A stretch of 64,000 nt of DNA from JBGAJN01 sp044224905 (GTDB lineage Bacteria; Verrucomicrobiota; Verrucomicrobiia; Limisphaerales; JBGAJN01). Shown here piece after piece: positions 46,401 to 54,856 of the stretch. Each line of letters starts with the position of its first letter. The stretch's first letter is position 1. A model generated the notes under the pieces. That model searched no databases. It was not told the origin of the DNA and saw nothing but the letters and a program-made list of their open reading frames with translations. The DNA is taken from positions 248,001-312,000 of the forward strand of contig JBGAJN010000002.1 of NCBI GenBank assembly GCA_044224905.1. The letters run 5' to 3'. Both the position numbers and the translations under genes were made by a program.

Positions 46401-47099
46401 GGCTTCAAAATTGCCATGCGCGATCTCGAAATCCGCGGCGCGGGCAATTTGCTCGGGTCGCAACAAAGCGGACACATCACCGCTGTGGGTTTCGATCTTT
46501 ACTGTCAATTGCTCAAGCAAAGCGTCAGCGCACTCAAGGGTGAGAAGGTGAAGCCGCGTGTCGAGGTGCAGATGCGGCTGGATTTTCTCGCGCTCAATCC
46601 GGGCGAGGAAGTTCGCACCAGTCCGAAGACGAAGAACTCGAAGGCGAAGGCGGAACCGGAAGTGAGCGTCCCGCGTGAAGGGGCAATCTATTTCGAAGAA
46701 GACCTGGTCGTGGAATCGGACGAGCCAGAATCGGATCTTCCGACCTCAAAGTCGCCCGCGTTCATTCCGCTAAAATACATTTCGGAATCGCAACAGCGGA
46801 TTGAGGTCTACCGCAAGCTTGCGCAGGCAACGGACAAGGAAGGCATCGATGCGTTGACTAAGGAAATGCGCGACCGCTTTGGTCCGCTACCAGAGCCGCT
46901 GGAACTGCTTCTCGCTGTGGCCGAGTTGCGCGTGCTGGCGAGCGCCCGCGACATCACTGTGATGGAAACGCAGGGCGACAAGTTGATGCTGACGCGGCGC
47001 GGCGACTTCGTGATGTTGAGTGGCAAGTTTCCGCGACTGACGAAGAAAGAAGCCAAGGCGCGCGTGAAGGAAATCAAGCGGCTGTTGCTTGCGCTTTGA
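43473..47099 (+). CDS. mfd: Transcription-repair coupling factor Mfd
   Basis: A 1208-residue ATP-dependent translocase that dislodges stalled RNA polymerase and recruits UvrA. It has a UvrB-like N-terminal part (ALFYPAWEVLPHE, then DQGYEPEAKVTQKGELSLRG), a CarD-like polymerase-binding domain (EGDYVVHIQHGIGRYRG), RecG-like motor motifs GDVGFGKTEIAIRAAFKAVM (Walker A near 664) and VVVDEEQRFGVMHKEK (near 764), and a C-terminal TRCF domain. The start is a TTG at 43473, with start assignment uncertain. A 28-base heptamer tract at 43761-43788 encodes an extra charged EGRGAKDEGRAVE segment. Confidence 0.95.
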   Translation: MTLGGLPASLRRLSSVRKSSAAGLFAAVLRTPAVQSLQRRLESGRALSCAGVSAAAQPFVTVLLRRLFPTRPIIVVTDGVKAQERMQQDVETWLNEGRGAKDEGRAVEKIPTALFYPAWEVLPHESKLPHADVISERLETLVALAHYASHATPPAPVVITTVTALLQQTFPATQIVARTRTFQRNETIAPLDLVEWLEDQGYEPEAKVTQKGELSLRGGILDIFPLTSPWPVRLEFFGDQLESLRYFDPASQISREEISSITVPPAGELGLLKSAVAKSNDSVDTAAKLATLLDYLPRESIFLFCDPEALDLHAATYSQQVPANDPFFLSWPEFSARVEAGGFAWIEAREGDILETSPEPDATDTAPLSLGLDSLDAFRPLGDRPPEPQIAEAQRREFFAQLHRWLRQDYGVHVFCNNDGERQRFREIWAEYGFAADTEVAVDLGALSRGFISDLAKLVVVTDAEIFGRYKVQRPRRLKSPHAIAARSALDIDFTELNEGDYVVHIQHGIGRYRGVQSLPTRPGSKHADDPAAAQEHLVIEYAPSDPLQDAPLLFVPVTEAHLVSKYVGAGKARPQLHTLGGTRWHKAKQQAERAVRDLAAELLSIQAARETQPGFAFPPDTPWQREFEGSFLYEETRDQWKAIRETKADLERSRPMDRLICGDVGFGKTEIAIRAAFKAVMSGKQVAILVPTTVLAQQHYNTFRDRMADYPVRVEMLSRYRTRREQLKVIADLATGAVDIVVGTHRLVQSDIAFKDLGLVVVDEEQRFGVMHKEKFKLLRKMVDVLTLSATPIPRTLHLALTGARDMSTIETPPQDRLPVETIVAPYDERLIRDAIQRELNREGQVFYLHNRVIDIEAVALRLKTLVPHARIVVGHGQMDADDLEEVMTKFVNGEADVLLSTTIIESGLDIPNANTIIIDRADRFGLSDLYQLRGRVGRYKHQAYAYLLIPRHAGLLSDARKRITAIKQYSTLGSGFKIAMRDLEIRGAGNLLGSQQSGHITAVGFDLYCQLLKQSVSALKGEKVKPRVEVQMRLDFLALNPGEEVRTSPKTKNSKAKAEPEVSVPREGAIYFEEDLVVESDEPESDLPTSKSPAFIPLKYISESQQRIEVYRKLAQATDKEGIDALTKEMRDRFGPLPEPLELLLAVAELRVLASARDITVMETQGDKLMLTRRGDFVMLSGKFPRLTKKEAKARVKEIKRLLLAL
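43761..43788 (+). repeat. Four-unit heptamer repeat inside mfd
   Basis: Four units GGGCGAG, GGGCGAA, GGATGAG and GGGCGAG follow one another. They resemble the reverse complement of the units at oppA. They code for the charged insert after residue 96 of Mfd. The tract is 28 bases, not a multiple of three, so any compensation of reading frame must come from flanking bases. Confidence 0.55.
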
Positions 47100-47137
47100 A
47101 CTTGGAGGCGAAAGCGGCCTCTGGTCATTCTGGCGCT

Positions 47138-48502
47138 GTGCATTCCATTCTCTGCGGTTTGATCGTCGGCTTGTTCTGCGTCCTCCATGGCGTTGGTGCG
47201 GCGGAATTACCCGCGCTCAAGGTGAGCGGCGATGGACGTTTCCTCACCCGCGCGGACGGCTCGCCGTTTTTTTATCTCGGTGACACGGCGTGGGAATTGT
47301 TCCACCGCCTCAACCGCGAGGAGGCGGACTTGTATCTGCGCAACCGCGCGGCCAAAGGGTTCACGGTCATCGAAGCCTGCGCGCTGGCGGAGCACGATCT
47401 CTCGACGACCAACGCCTACGGTGAACTCGCGCTGCGTGACTTTGATCCGCACCGCCCAAACGAAGTCTATTTTCAGCACGTGGATTGGATTGTTCGTCGC
47501 GCTGCCGAACTCGGACTCTACGTAGGACTCCTGCCCACATGGGGCGACAAGGTTTCCAAGAAATGGGGTAAAGGGCCGGAGATTTTCGATGAAGCCAGCG
47601 CTGCCGACTACGGGGAATGGATTGGGAAACGTTACGCGCAACAGCCAGTTATCTGGATTATTGGCGGCGATCGAAACCCTGATACGAAACAGCAACTTGC
47701 GATCTGGCGATCCATGGCGCGGGCGATCAAGCGCGTGACCGGTGGGCGGCAGTTGATGACGTTTCATCCGCAAGGCGGCGCGAATTCTGCCAAGTGGTTT
47801 CACGCCGACGAGTGGCTCGATTTCAACCAAGTCCAATCGGGCCACGCGTTGAAAGATATTCCCAATTACGAATTCAATCTCGCGAACCGTGCGTTGAAGC
47901 CAGCGAAGCCGACGTTCGACGGGGAGCCGCGGTACGAAGACCATCCGGTGCGGAAGTCGACGACGGGCGAGTGGTTCGACGCGTTCGATGTTCGCCAGGC
48001 GGCCTACTGGTCGATGCTGTCAGGTGCGTTCGGTCATACCTATGGCGACCATCCCATCTGGCAATTTCTCTCGGACGCGCGACCGGCGATCACCCAAGCG
48101 CGCACGCCGTGGACGACCGCGCTCGATCACCCGGGCGCATTCCAAATGGGCCATCTTCGCCGCGTTTTCGAAACGCATGCGTGGCAGAAACTGGTTCCCG
48201 ACCAGACTTTGTTGGCGAGCGATGCCGGCAGCGCCGGCGACCATATTCGCGCCGCACGGGCCGGCGATAACAGTTTCGCTTTCGTTTACACACCGACGGG
48301 AAAGTCATTCCAAATTCACGTGGACAAACTTCCTTCGAACCCTTTGAAGGCCAGTTGGCACGACCCTCGTAACGGCGAGTTGAAGCTGGTCGGACCAATC
48401 GCACGCCGCGCAGCGACGGTTTTCACGCCGCCATCAAGTGGTCGCGGCAACGATTGGATGCTCGTCATTGATGGCGCGGCACCGAAGCCCGCGGTCAAAT
48501 AG
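47138..48502 (+). CDS. Secreted apiosidase-like glycoside hydrolase (GH140/DUF4038-type)
   Basis: A 454-residue protein from a GTG start that yields a proper signal peptide (LCGLIVGLFCVLHGVGA). The TTG at 47096, overlapping the mfd stop, is an alternative. The TIM barrel begins LTRADGSPFFYLGDTAWELF, the DUF4038 signature, and contains the candidate catalytic acids in IIGGDRN and TFDGEPRYEDHP. The C-terminal beta domain is of the collagen-binding-2 type (HDPRNGELKLVGP). GH140 removes apiose from pectic rhamnogalacturonan II; the actual substrate is not known. It probably belongs to a run with the following epimerase and aldolase-like genes. Confidence 0.82.
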   Translation: MHSILCGLIVGLFCVLHGVGAAELPALKVSGDGRFLTRADGSPFFYLGDTAWELFHRLNREEADLYLRNRAAKGFTVIEACALAEHDLSTTNAYGELALRDFDPHRPNEVYFQHVDWIVRRAAELGLYVGLLPTWGDKVSKKWGKGPEIFDEASAADYGEWIGKRYAQQPVIWIIGGDRNPDTKQQLAIWRSMARAIKRVTGGRQLMTFHPQGGANSAKWFHADEWLDFNQVQSGHALKDIPNYEFNLANRALKPAKPTFDGEPRYEDHPVRKSTTGEWFDAFDVRQAAYWSMLSGAFGHTYGDHPIWQFLSDARPAITQARTPWTTALDHPGAFQMGHLRRVFETHAWQKLVPDQTLLASDAGSAGDHIRAARAGDNSFAFVYTPTGKSFQIHVDKLPSNPLKASWHDPRNGELKLVGPIARRAATVFTPPSSGRGNDWMLVIDGAAPKPAVK

Positions 48503-48526
48503 AACTCAGGAACAAACACCGAACGG

Positions 48527-49564
48527 ATGGCGGCTATGCTTGAAACAGTCAGAAATGTCGCGGAACTCGAAGATCTGCTCAGCGAGCCGACGCCGGGTGT
48601 TATCGAAGCTCTCCGTGCTCTATCGGGGGACATCCTTGTGCTCGGCGTCGCCGGCAAAATGGGACCAACTCTCGCGCGTATGGCGCGTCGCGGATCTGAT
48701 GCAGCTGGCGTGAAGCGGCGCGTGATCGGAGTGTCGCGGTTTTCCTCGCCTGATGAACTGGCGAAATTGGAAGCGCATGGTATTGAGGCGATTCGTTGCG
48801 ACTTGCTCGATGAGGATTCCGTCGCCCGATTGCCCGATGCGCCGAACGTTGTGTTCATGGCCGGTATGAAATTTGGCGCGACGGGCAACGAGTCGCTTAC
48901 GTGGGCGATGAACACCTACCTTCCAAGCATCGTCTGCCGCAAGTTTCGCCGCAGTCGCATCGTCGCCTTTTCCACCGGCAATGTTTATGGGTTGGTGCCC
49001 GTTGCTGGTGGCGGTTCGCGCGAGTCGGACCCTCTGGCGCCCGTCGGCGAATACGCGATGAGTTGTCTGGGGCGTGAGCGGATGTTTGAACACTTCAGTC
49101 GCTCGCTCAACGTTCCCACTGCGTTGATCCGGCTCAACTACGCCTGCGAATTGCGGTACGGCGTGCTGGTCGATCTGGCGCAGAAAATTGCGCGCGGCGA
49201 GATCATTGATTTGAGCATGGGGCACTTCAATGTGATCTGGCAGGGCGACGCGAATGCCATGACATTGCAGGCTTTCGCGCATGTGGGATCGCCGCCTTGT
49301 GTATTGAATCTCACGGGCCCGGAAGTGTTGAGCGTGCGCGCAGTTTGCGAGCAACTTGGCAAACGGATGAACCGAGCCGTGCAATTCACCGGGTCGGAAA
49401 CCGCCACGGCGTTGTTGAACAACGCGGCCAGAATATTTTCTCACTTTGGTCAGCCGCGGATTTCGGTGGAGCAGTTGATCAGCTGGGTTGCCGACTGGGT
49501 GAGCCGCGGCGGTCCCCAGCTGGGAAAGCCGACGCATTTTGAATCCCGTGACGGAAAGTTTTGA
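48527..49564 (+). CDS. NAD-dependent epimerase/dehydratase-like protein with altered active site
   Basis: A 345-residue extended short-chain dehydrogenase. The Rossmann motif is LVLGVAGKMGPTLARMA (residues 37-53, GxxGxxG form). The catalytic-region serine/threonine is in AFSTGNVYG (S149/T150). The expected YxxxK is Y176-AMS-C180, i.e. the Lys is replaced by Cys (GEYAMSCLGRERMFE). Acid/base chemistry must therefore differ, or the protein may not be an active oxidoreductase. The stop overlaps the alternative TTG of the next gene. The neighbours suggest sugar or sugar-acid metabolism. Confidence 0.85.
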   Translation: MAAMLETVRNVAELEDLLSEPTPGVIEALRALSGDILVLGVAGKMGPTLARMARRGSDAAGVKRRVIGVSRFSSPDELAKLEAHGIEAIRCDLLDEDSVARLPDAPNVVFMAGMKFGATGNESLTWAMNTYLPSIVCRKFRRSRIVAFSTGNVYGLVPVAGGGSRESDPLAPVGEYAMSCLGRERMFEHFSRSLNVPTALIRLNYACELRYGVLVDLAQKIARGEIIDLSMGHFNVIWQGDANAMTLQAFAHVGSPPCVLNLTGPEVLSVRAVCEQLGKRMNRAVQFTGSETATALLNNAARIFSHFGQPRISVEQLISWVADWVSRGGPQLGKPTHFESRDGKF

Positions 49565-49572
49565 ATTCTCCC

Positions 49573-50640
49573 ATGGCGCCTCCATTGCCAACTGAAATTC
49601 GAAAACTGCTACAGCGTGGTTTAGTGATTCCGGCCTGCCCGCTGGCCCTGAATGCGCTGCGGAAACTTGACGAGCGGCGACAGCGCGCGCTGTTCCGCTA
49701 TTACGACGCGGCGGGGGCGGGCGGTCTGGCTGTGGGGGTGCATACGACGCAGTTCGCCATCCGGGAGCCGCGCTACAATCTATTCGATCCGATTCTGAAA
49801 ATCGCTGCTGAGGAAATGAATCGCGCCGACCAGCATCGGCGTGAGCCGCTCGTGCGAATCGGAGGCATTTGCGGTGCGACGTCCCAGGCCGTTGCGGAGG
49901 CGGAGTTGCTGCTGCGGCACGGATTTCATGCGGGGTTGCTCAGTCTCGCGGCCCTGAAGGCTGCTTCGGAGGATGAGTTGATCGGACATTGCCGCACGGT
50001 GGCGGGGGTGATTCCTGTGATCGGGTTTTACCTGCAACCTGGCGTCGGTGGGCGAGTGCTGTCGTTCTCTTTCTGGCGACGGTTCGCGGAAATCGAGAAC
50101 GTCGTGGCGATCAAGATAGCGCCGTTCAACCGGTACCAGACGCTCGATGTCGTGCGCGCGGTCGCGGAGTCCGGTCGCGAAGAAATCGCGCTCTACACGG
50201 GGAATGATGATAACATCATGATGGATTTGTTGACCCCGTTCCGTTTCGTTGTCCATGGCCGGCCGATCGAGCGGCGGATCGTGGGCGGATTGCTCGGACA
50301 CTGGTCGGTGTGGACAAAGCGTGCCGTGGAGTTGCTTGCTGAAACTCGTGGGCTTGTTGCGCGCGGTGGTGCCGTTTCACCCGAGACGCTGCGGCGAGGC
50401 GCGGAGGTCACCGATTGCAACGCCGCGTTTTTCGACGCGGCGAATGGATTCGCCGGCTGCATCGCTGGATTGCATGAAGTCCTACGGCGCCAGGGCTTGC
50501 TGGAAGGCATCTGGTGCCTCGACCCGCAGGAGACGCTCTCTCCCGGTCAATCAACCGAGATTGACCGTGTTTATCAGGCGTATCCCCATTTGAACGACGA
50601 TGACTTCGTGCGCGCGCACCTGCGCGAGTGGCTCGGCTGA
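49573..50640 (+). CDS. DapA-family (dihydrodipicolinate synthase-like) aldolase
   Basis: A 355-residue TIM-barrel protein of the class I aldolase/lyase superfamily. The Schiff-base lysine is K181 in VVAIKIAPFNR, with the tyrosine probably in VIGFYLQPGVG. ATG at 49573 is favoured; TTG at 49561 overlaps the previous stop. Sequence length exceeds DapA (about 290 residues) by a C-terminal extension. Together with the epimerase-like gene and the glycoside hydrolase, the run suggests breakdown of a keto-deoxy sugar acid. No DapB or lysine genes are near, so lysine synthesis is less likely. Confidence 0.85.
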   Translation: MAPPLPTEIRKLLQRGLVIPACPLALNALRKLDERRQRALFRYYDAAGAGGLAVGVHTTQFAIREPRYNLFDPILKIAAEEMNRADQHRREPLVRIGGICGATSQAVAEAELLLRHGFHAGLLSLAALKAASEDELIGHCRTVAGVIPVIGFYLQPGVGGRVLSFSFWRRFAEIENVVAIKIAPFNRYQTLDVVRAVAESGREEIALYTGNDDNIMMDLLTPFRFVVHGRPIERRIVGGLLGHWSVWTKRAVELLAETRGLVARGGAVSPETLRRGAEVTDCNAAFFDAANGFAGCIAGLHEVLRRQGLLEGIWCLDPQETLSPGQSTEIDRVYQAYPHLNDDDFVRAHLREWLG

Positions 50641-50691
50641 TGCGGAAAACAGTTGTCGCGCCGGAACAAGTCGCGGTTAACTGTTTCCGTT

Positions 50692-51099
50692 ATGGAAATC
50701 CTCAGCGCAATCCTCTGTGACGCGGCATCGGACTACAGCGGCAAACTGTGCATCCTCGGCGCGTTCGACACGATCTCCGTTCAGCAGTTTCCCGTGGTGC
50801 ACGCCCACTGTGCGCTGGCGGTGCGGGTGTTGTTCCATGATCAGGATGAAGGGATGCGGAAGTTTTCCTTCAAGCTGATCGACTCCGACGGCAAGAATCT
50901 GCTTCCGCGCGTGGAGTTTCAGGTGCAGGTGAAACTCCGCGAGGACATGTTTTTCATCTCGCAGAATTTCGTGATCAACCTTCAAGGATTGCAGTTTCAG
51001 AAAGCCGGGCAGTATTCGATCGACATCTCGTGCGACGACAAAATTGTCTCGCGTGTGCCGTTGCAGGTGGTGTTGAACAAGCCGGCGACGGAGAGTTGA
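50692..51099 (+). CDS. DUF6941 family protein
   Basis: A 135-residue cytoplasmic protein. MEILSAILCDAASDYSGKLC followed by ILGAFDTI and then FPVVHAHCALAVRVLF matches the DUF6941 pattern: a beta-sandwich protein of unknown role common in environmental bacteria. No signal peptide or catalytic motif. ATG at 50692 is favoured over the longer frame from 50653. It follows the aldolase-like gene by 51 bases and may be part of the same transcript, but the functional link is unclear. Confidence 0.8.
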   Translation: MEILSAILCDAASDYSGKLCILGAFDTISVQQFPVVHAHCALAVRVLFHDQDEGMRKFSFKLIDSDGKNLLPRVEFQVQVKLREDMFFISQNFVINLQGLQFQKAGQYSIDISCDDKIVSRVPLQVVLNKPATES

Positions 51100-51130
51100 C
51101 TGACTTGTCAGGCCGCACTACGCCACAGGC

Positions 51131-51556
51131 ATGCACACCACTCTTCTGCCAAAGACGAACATGAGGCTCTTGGCCATTTGGGGCGTCGTGGCTGTTGTCG
51201 TGGCGTTCATCGCCTCGCCAACACCGTGGCTCTTCTTGGGAGTTGGCATCGCGCTTGGTGTATGCGCGGGCATCATCCAGCTTCGCGCGCTGCGAGAGTC
51301 GTCCGCATCCTTGCTTACCACACAGACAGCGATGGACGTTCGCCGTGTTTTGAGTTCTTCACGCTCCGGGCGGCTCTATCTCTACGCATTTTGGGTCAGC
51401 ATGGCCGCCCTGTTTATCCTCGCGTTCTATCTCCTTCGCGGTCGAGCGTTCGTCGGCCTGCTTGCGGGTTACTCAGCCTTTGCATTCACACGTGAATTGC
51501 TGACGTTGCGCGGCACATTTGAGCTACGCAGGCTTTCGACGGAGCAGCGAGTATGA
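51131..51556 (+). CDS. Small membrane protein with four predicted helices
   Basis: A 141-residue protein. Hydrophobic segments fall at about residues 11-29 (LLAIWGVVAVVVAFIA), 32-48 (WLFLGVGIALGVCAGII), 84-101 (FWVSMAALFILAFYLL) and 106-120 (FVGLLAGYSAFAF). A charged 35-residue cytoplasmic loop lies between the second and third. It somewhat resembles AtpI-like or ATP-synthase-I proteins in size and helix pattern, but there is no ATP synthase gene nearby. Family not recognised. Confidence 0.65.
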   Translation: MHTTLLPKTNMRLLAIWGVVAVVVAFIASPTPWLFLGVGIALGVCAGIIQLRALRESSASLLTTQTAMDVRRVLSSSRSGRLYLYAFWVSMAALFILAFYLLRGRAFVGLLAGYSAFAFTRELLTLRGTFELRRLSTEQRV

Positions 51557-51651
51557 CCGTGCCACGCAACCCTTCATGGCATCTAACCCAGCCATTGCGC
51601 TCCGGTTGCAATCCATCCCTTCGTGGGCCGGGTCGCTGAACTTGGGCAGAA

Positions 51652-52923
51652 TCAGGCCACGTGCTCCGCGCGCGGTGGCTTGAGCGACGGATCCTGGGGA
51701 TGCGTGCCGACTTCGCCACTGTAGTGCGTGCTGCGGCTGAATGCCAAATCGGCAATGCGCGTGTCGTCACCGTCCGCGTTGGTCGCGATGGCCGGGAGTT
51801 CGAACGTTCCGTCGGGCAGCGCGAAGCGGTAGCTGAACGTGCCGTCGGAGCGGAGTTTAATCTTCCGTCCACCGATCGTCACCGAGGCGTCGGGTTCGGT
51901 CGCGCCGTAGATGATTAACTCGGCGTTGACGTTGAACCAGAATCCTTTCTTGCCGCCCACCCCGCCGCCGAACGGACTCGACAGGCTGGTGAGGCTGGAA
52001 ATCCCGAGCGCGCCGCTCCACGAACTGGGCACGGAGAATTGTGATACGGCGAGCGAGGAAACTTCCTTCGCGAGCTGGCGGCGGAGCAGTTCGGTGATTT
52101 CCAACGAGCCGATCCAGACGCGGCGCACTTGATCCATGCTGACGAGTTCGGACATGGCTTTTTCCTGCGCCGGCGACCACGCGGCCGACTTGAGCGCCTT
52201 GATGTCGGGCAGATTTTTAAAGCCCTCGGCGCGCAGTTGCTGAATTGCTTCGACCAGCGGAACGTTGTCGCGCACGGCGGTCTTGATCAGCGCGAGGAGT
52301 TGCTCGAACGAGAGATCGGTCGGAATCGTCGCGAACCGCACCGAGGTGTCATCCGACATCGTATCGGGCGGCGTCAGGGTGGCTTTGGAGGTGGAAATGG
52401 TCGTCCACTTGCGGCCTTTGGCAAAGTAACCCAGCTCCGCGATATATTTGGTGCCGCCTTTCCCGACATTGATGAACCAATTCCGCGACTCGGGGTTTAC
52501 GTGCGTCTCGCTCAGCGGCTTGCCGCCGACTGCATTGACGTAAATGCGAACAACGAGGTGGCGATCTTCTGAGAGGGCGTTGTATTTCCGCAATTGCTCA
52601 TCGGTGAGATCCCAATGCGCATAGAGCCACTGCGGATCGCGCGCCGTCAGCATCAAACGCTGCGTGCCGTAGGCTTCGGGCAATTGACCTTCGCCTTTGC
52701 CAAAATTTTCCACCGGCGGCGTCGGTCCGAGTGCGTAGCGCTGGCCGGGACCACTGGCGGCTGGCGCAGGCGACTCGTCGCCTTCGAGGAGAATGGACGG
52801 CAATTTGGTTTTGGGCGGGGCGGACGCTTTTGGCTTCGGCGCGGTTGGGCGTTCGGCCGTCTGGGGACTGGCTTTGGCGACTGATTTAGTAGGTTTCGAG
52901 GCGGATTTCTTTTGCGGTTTCAT
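51652..52923 (-). CDS. DUF4912 domain protein
   Basis: A 423-residue protein. The first ~75 residues are basic and Pro/Ala-rich, probably disordered (KPTKSVAKASPQTAERP). The DUF4912 domain follows: MLTARDPQWLYAHWDLTDEQ, then PLSETHVNPESRNWFINVG and a late GKKGFWFNVNAELIIYGATE. Such proteins are widespread in Verrucomicrobiota, Firmicutes and Cyanobacteria and are thought to have a carbohydrate-binding-like beta fold, with no known function. ATG at 52923 is preferred to the longer frame from 53073, which is not protein-like. It is divergent from the MobA-like gene. Confidence 0.83.
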   Translation of the reverse strand: MKPQKKSASKPTKSVAKASPQTAERPTAPKPKASAPPKTKLPSILLEGDESPAPAASGPGQRYALGPTPPVENFGKGEGQLPEAYGTQRLMLTARDPQWLYAHWDLTDEQLRKYNALSEDRHLVVRIYVNAVGGKPLSETHVNPESRNWFINVGKGGTKYIAELGYFAKGRKWTTISTSKATLTPPDTMSDDTSVRFATIPTDLSFEQLLALIKTAVRDNVPLVEAIQQLRAEGFKNLPDIKALKSAAWSPAQEKAMSELVSMDQVRRVWIGSLEITELLRRQLAKEVSSLAVSQFSVPSSWSGALGISSLTSLSSPFGGGVGGKKGFWFNVNAELIIYGATEPDASVTIGGRKIKLRSDGTFSYRFALPDGTFELPAIATNADGDDTRIADLAFSRSTHYSGEVGTHPQDPSLKPPRAEHVA

Positions 52924-53081
52924 ACTACGAGGATTCCGGCAAGACTGGGCGTGGGTTTTTGCCCTTGAGATGAGACTAGAATCCGAGATGAGAAACGCAA
53001 TAACGAAATTTCTGTGGCGCTGACGATTCGCAACGGCGAAGGATCCCTGATCGCACGAAACCGCTGTGGCCACGGTTTGAA

Positions 53082-53681
53082 ATGGACTTTCCTTTGAAAC
53101 GAAAAACCACTCAAAAACCAGAAATCGAAGTGTGCATTCTGGCGGGTGGCCTGAGTACGCGCATGGGGCGCGACAAGGCGCGCTTGCGGCTCGGCCGAAG
53201 GACTTTGCTGGGTCATGTGCGAACCGCCGCAGAGGTGAGTGGGTTTCCTGTGCGAGTTATCCGGCGCGACGCGGTGCCGCGCTGCGGACCGCTGGGTGGG
53301 ATTTACACGGCGTTGAAATCAACCCGCCGAGACGTAATCGTTTTTATGTCGTGCGACCTGCCGTTTGTTTCTTCCGCCATAATTCGCGCTCTGGCGCGTG
53401 CGGCCAAAGCGAACGCGCAGCCGATCTTCTTCGCCGACCGTGAAGGCATGGTTGGCTTCCCATTCGCCCTGCGGAAGGAAGCCTTGGAATTGATCACTGA
53501 ACAAATCACACGTCGGGAATTCTCGTTGCAAAAACTCGCTCGCCGACTTCGCGCAGTTGCACGCCCGATTCCGGCGACTCAGGCGTGGCGATGGTTCAAC
53601 GTCAATACGCCCGAGGAATTCCAGCGGGCGCGCGAGCTTTGGCGCGAGTGCAGATCAACGGTGCGGACGGCGGTCCGTTAG
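53082..53681 (+). CDS. MobA-like nucleotidyltransferase
   Basis: A 199-residue protein with the MobA signature LAGGLSTRMGRDKARLRLGR and the metal-binding aspartate in VIVFMSCDLPFVSS. MobA attaches GMP to molybdopterin to make the bis-MGD cofactor of molybdoenzymes. No other molybdenum-cofactor genes are present, so a related transferase for another nucleotide cofactor is possible. It ends 44 bases before the HtrA-like protease start. The N-terminus lacks a Shine-Dalgarno. Confidence 0.85.
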   Translation: MDFPLKRKTTQKPEIEVCILAGGLSTRMGRDKARLRLGRRTLLGHVRTAAEVSGFPVRVIRRDAVPRCGPLGGIYTALKSTRRDVIVFMSCDLPFVSSAIIRALARAAKANAQPIFFADREGMVGFPFALRKEALELITEQITRREFSLQKLARRLRAVARPIPATQAWRWFNVNTPEEFQRARELWRECRSTVRTAVR

Positions 53682-53725
53682 CAAACGTCGCTTGTGTTGG
53701 CCTCGAAAGCCGCTATCCTCAGTTC

Positions 53726-54739
53726 ATGTTTAGCAGCCGCATTTTGACCGCCATCGCGGGGGTTTCACTTGTCTCGATGGGCTCTGCTGAGGTCGTGCAA
53801 CTCAAGGACAACGCCACCGTCTCCGGAAAAATCGTCGCGGACAAACGCGACTCCGTCGCCGTCGATGTGGGCTACACCGTGCTCGTCATTCCGCGGACGG
53901 AGATTGTCAAAATCTCCAGCGACGCGGCGGCACCGGTGACGAAAAAAAGTTCTCCCAAAACCGGCGAAGCCAAGGCGCGCCCGGCGCAGGTCGACAAGAC
54001 CGGTTTCTTCCGCACGGCCTCGGGGAACTTGCCCGAACGCTCGGTCCGCGAACTCGTCAACCAACTCGGTGAATCCGTGGTGCAGGTGCGCACACCCGGC
54101 GGCTTGGGCTCCGGTTTCTTCGTCAACGAAGAGGGCTACCTCGTCACGAACTTTCACGTCATTGAGGGCGAAACGAAAATTTCTGTCGAGGTGTATCAAC
54201 TCAAGGACGGCCAGCTGGAGCGGAAGAACTACAAGGAAGTCCGCATCATCGCGATGAACAAGTTCGCCGATCTCGCGCTGCTGAAGGTCGAAGACAAGGG
54301 CGCGGGAAAGTTTTCCCCGGTCCCGCTTGGCAGCGCCGATGTGCTCGCCGTGGGCGAACGCGTCTTCGCCATCGGCAGTCCGCTCGGGCTCGAACGCACC
54401 GTCACCGAAGGTATCGTCAGCACGAAGACGCGGCAAATGCAGGGCTCGCTTTACCTTCAGACCACGGCGCAAATCAATCCGGGCAACAGCGGCGGACCCC
54501 TTTTCAATCAGCGCGGTGAAGTGGTGGGCGTCACCAACATGAAGATCACGTTTGGCGAAGGCCTTGGTTTTGCCATCCCGATCGAGGAGGTGAAATTCTT
54601 CCTCAACCACCGCGACGCCTACGCTTACGACACCGACAATCCGAGCAATCCGTATCGTTACTTGGCTCCGCCCAGCAAGACGAAGCGCGTGAGCGCCGAC
54701 GACGCGCGGCCGGAGCGGCTGTTGCCCGCCAAGCGCTGA
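53726..54739 (+). CDS. HtrA-like trypsin-type serine protease without PDZ
   Basis: A 337-residue secreted protease. After a signal peptide (MFSSRILTAIAGVSLVSMGS) comes a small beta region, residues about 22-66 (VSGKIVADKRDSVAVDVG), then the protease domain with triad H144 (VTNFHVIEG), D182 (KFADLALLKV) and S255 (NPGNSGGPLF). No PDZ domain follows; the C-terminus is a short Pro/Arg-rich tail. It probably cleaves misfolded or specific proteins in the periplasm. The longer frame from 53585 overlaps the MobA-like gene and is rejected. Regulation not seen. Confidence 0.9.
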   Translation: MFSSRILTAIAGVSLVSMGSAEVVQLKDNATVSGKIVADKRDSVAVDVGYTVLVIPRTEIVKISSDAAAPVTKKSSPKTGEAKARPAQVDKTGFFRTASGNLPERSVRELVNQLGESVVQVRTPGGLGSGFFVNEEGYLVTNFHVIEGETKISVEVYQLKDGQLERKNYKEVRIIAMNKFADLALLKVEDKGAGKFSPVPLGSADVLAVGERVFAIGSPLGLERTVTEGIVSTKTRQMQGSLYLQTTAQINPGNSGGPLFNQRGEVVGVTNMKITFGEGLGFAIPIEEVKFFLNHRDAYAYDTDNPSNPYRYLAPPSKTKRVSADDARPERLLPAKR

Positions 54740-54856
54740 TGCAGGGGGCGGCTACTTTGCCGCCGGGTCGCTCAACGTGGTCAGCGTGTTCATTCGAACC
54801 CCCCTCCTCGGATCAACCGAATAGGCGTCGACTCTCCGGCGTCTGCCAAAAACCAA

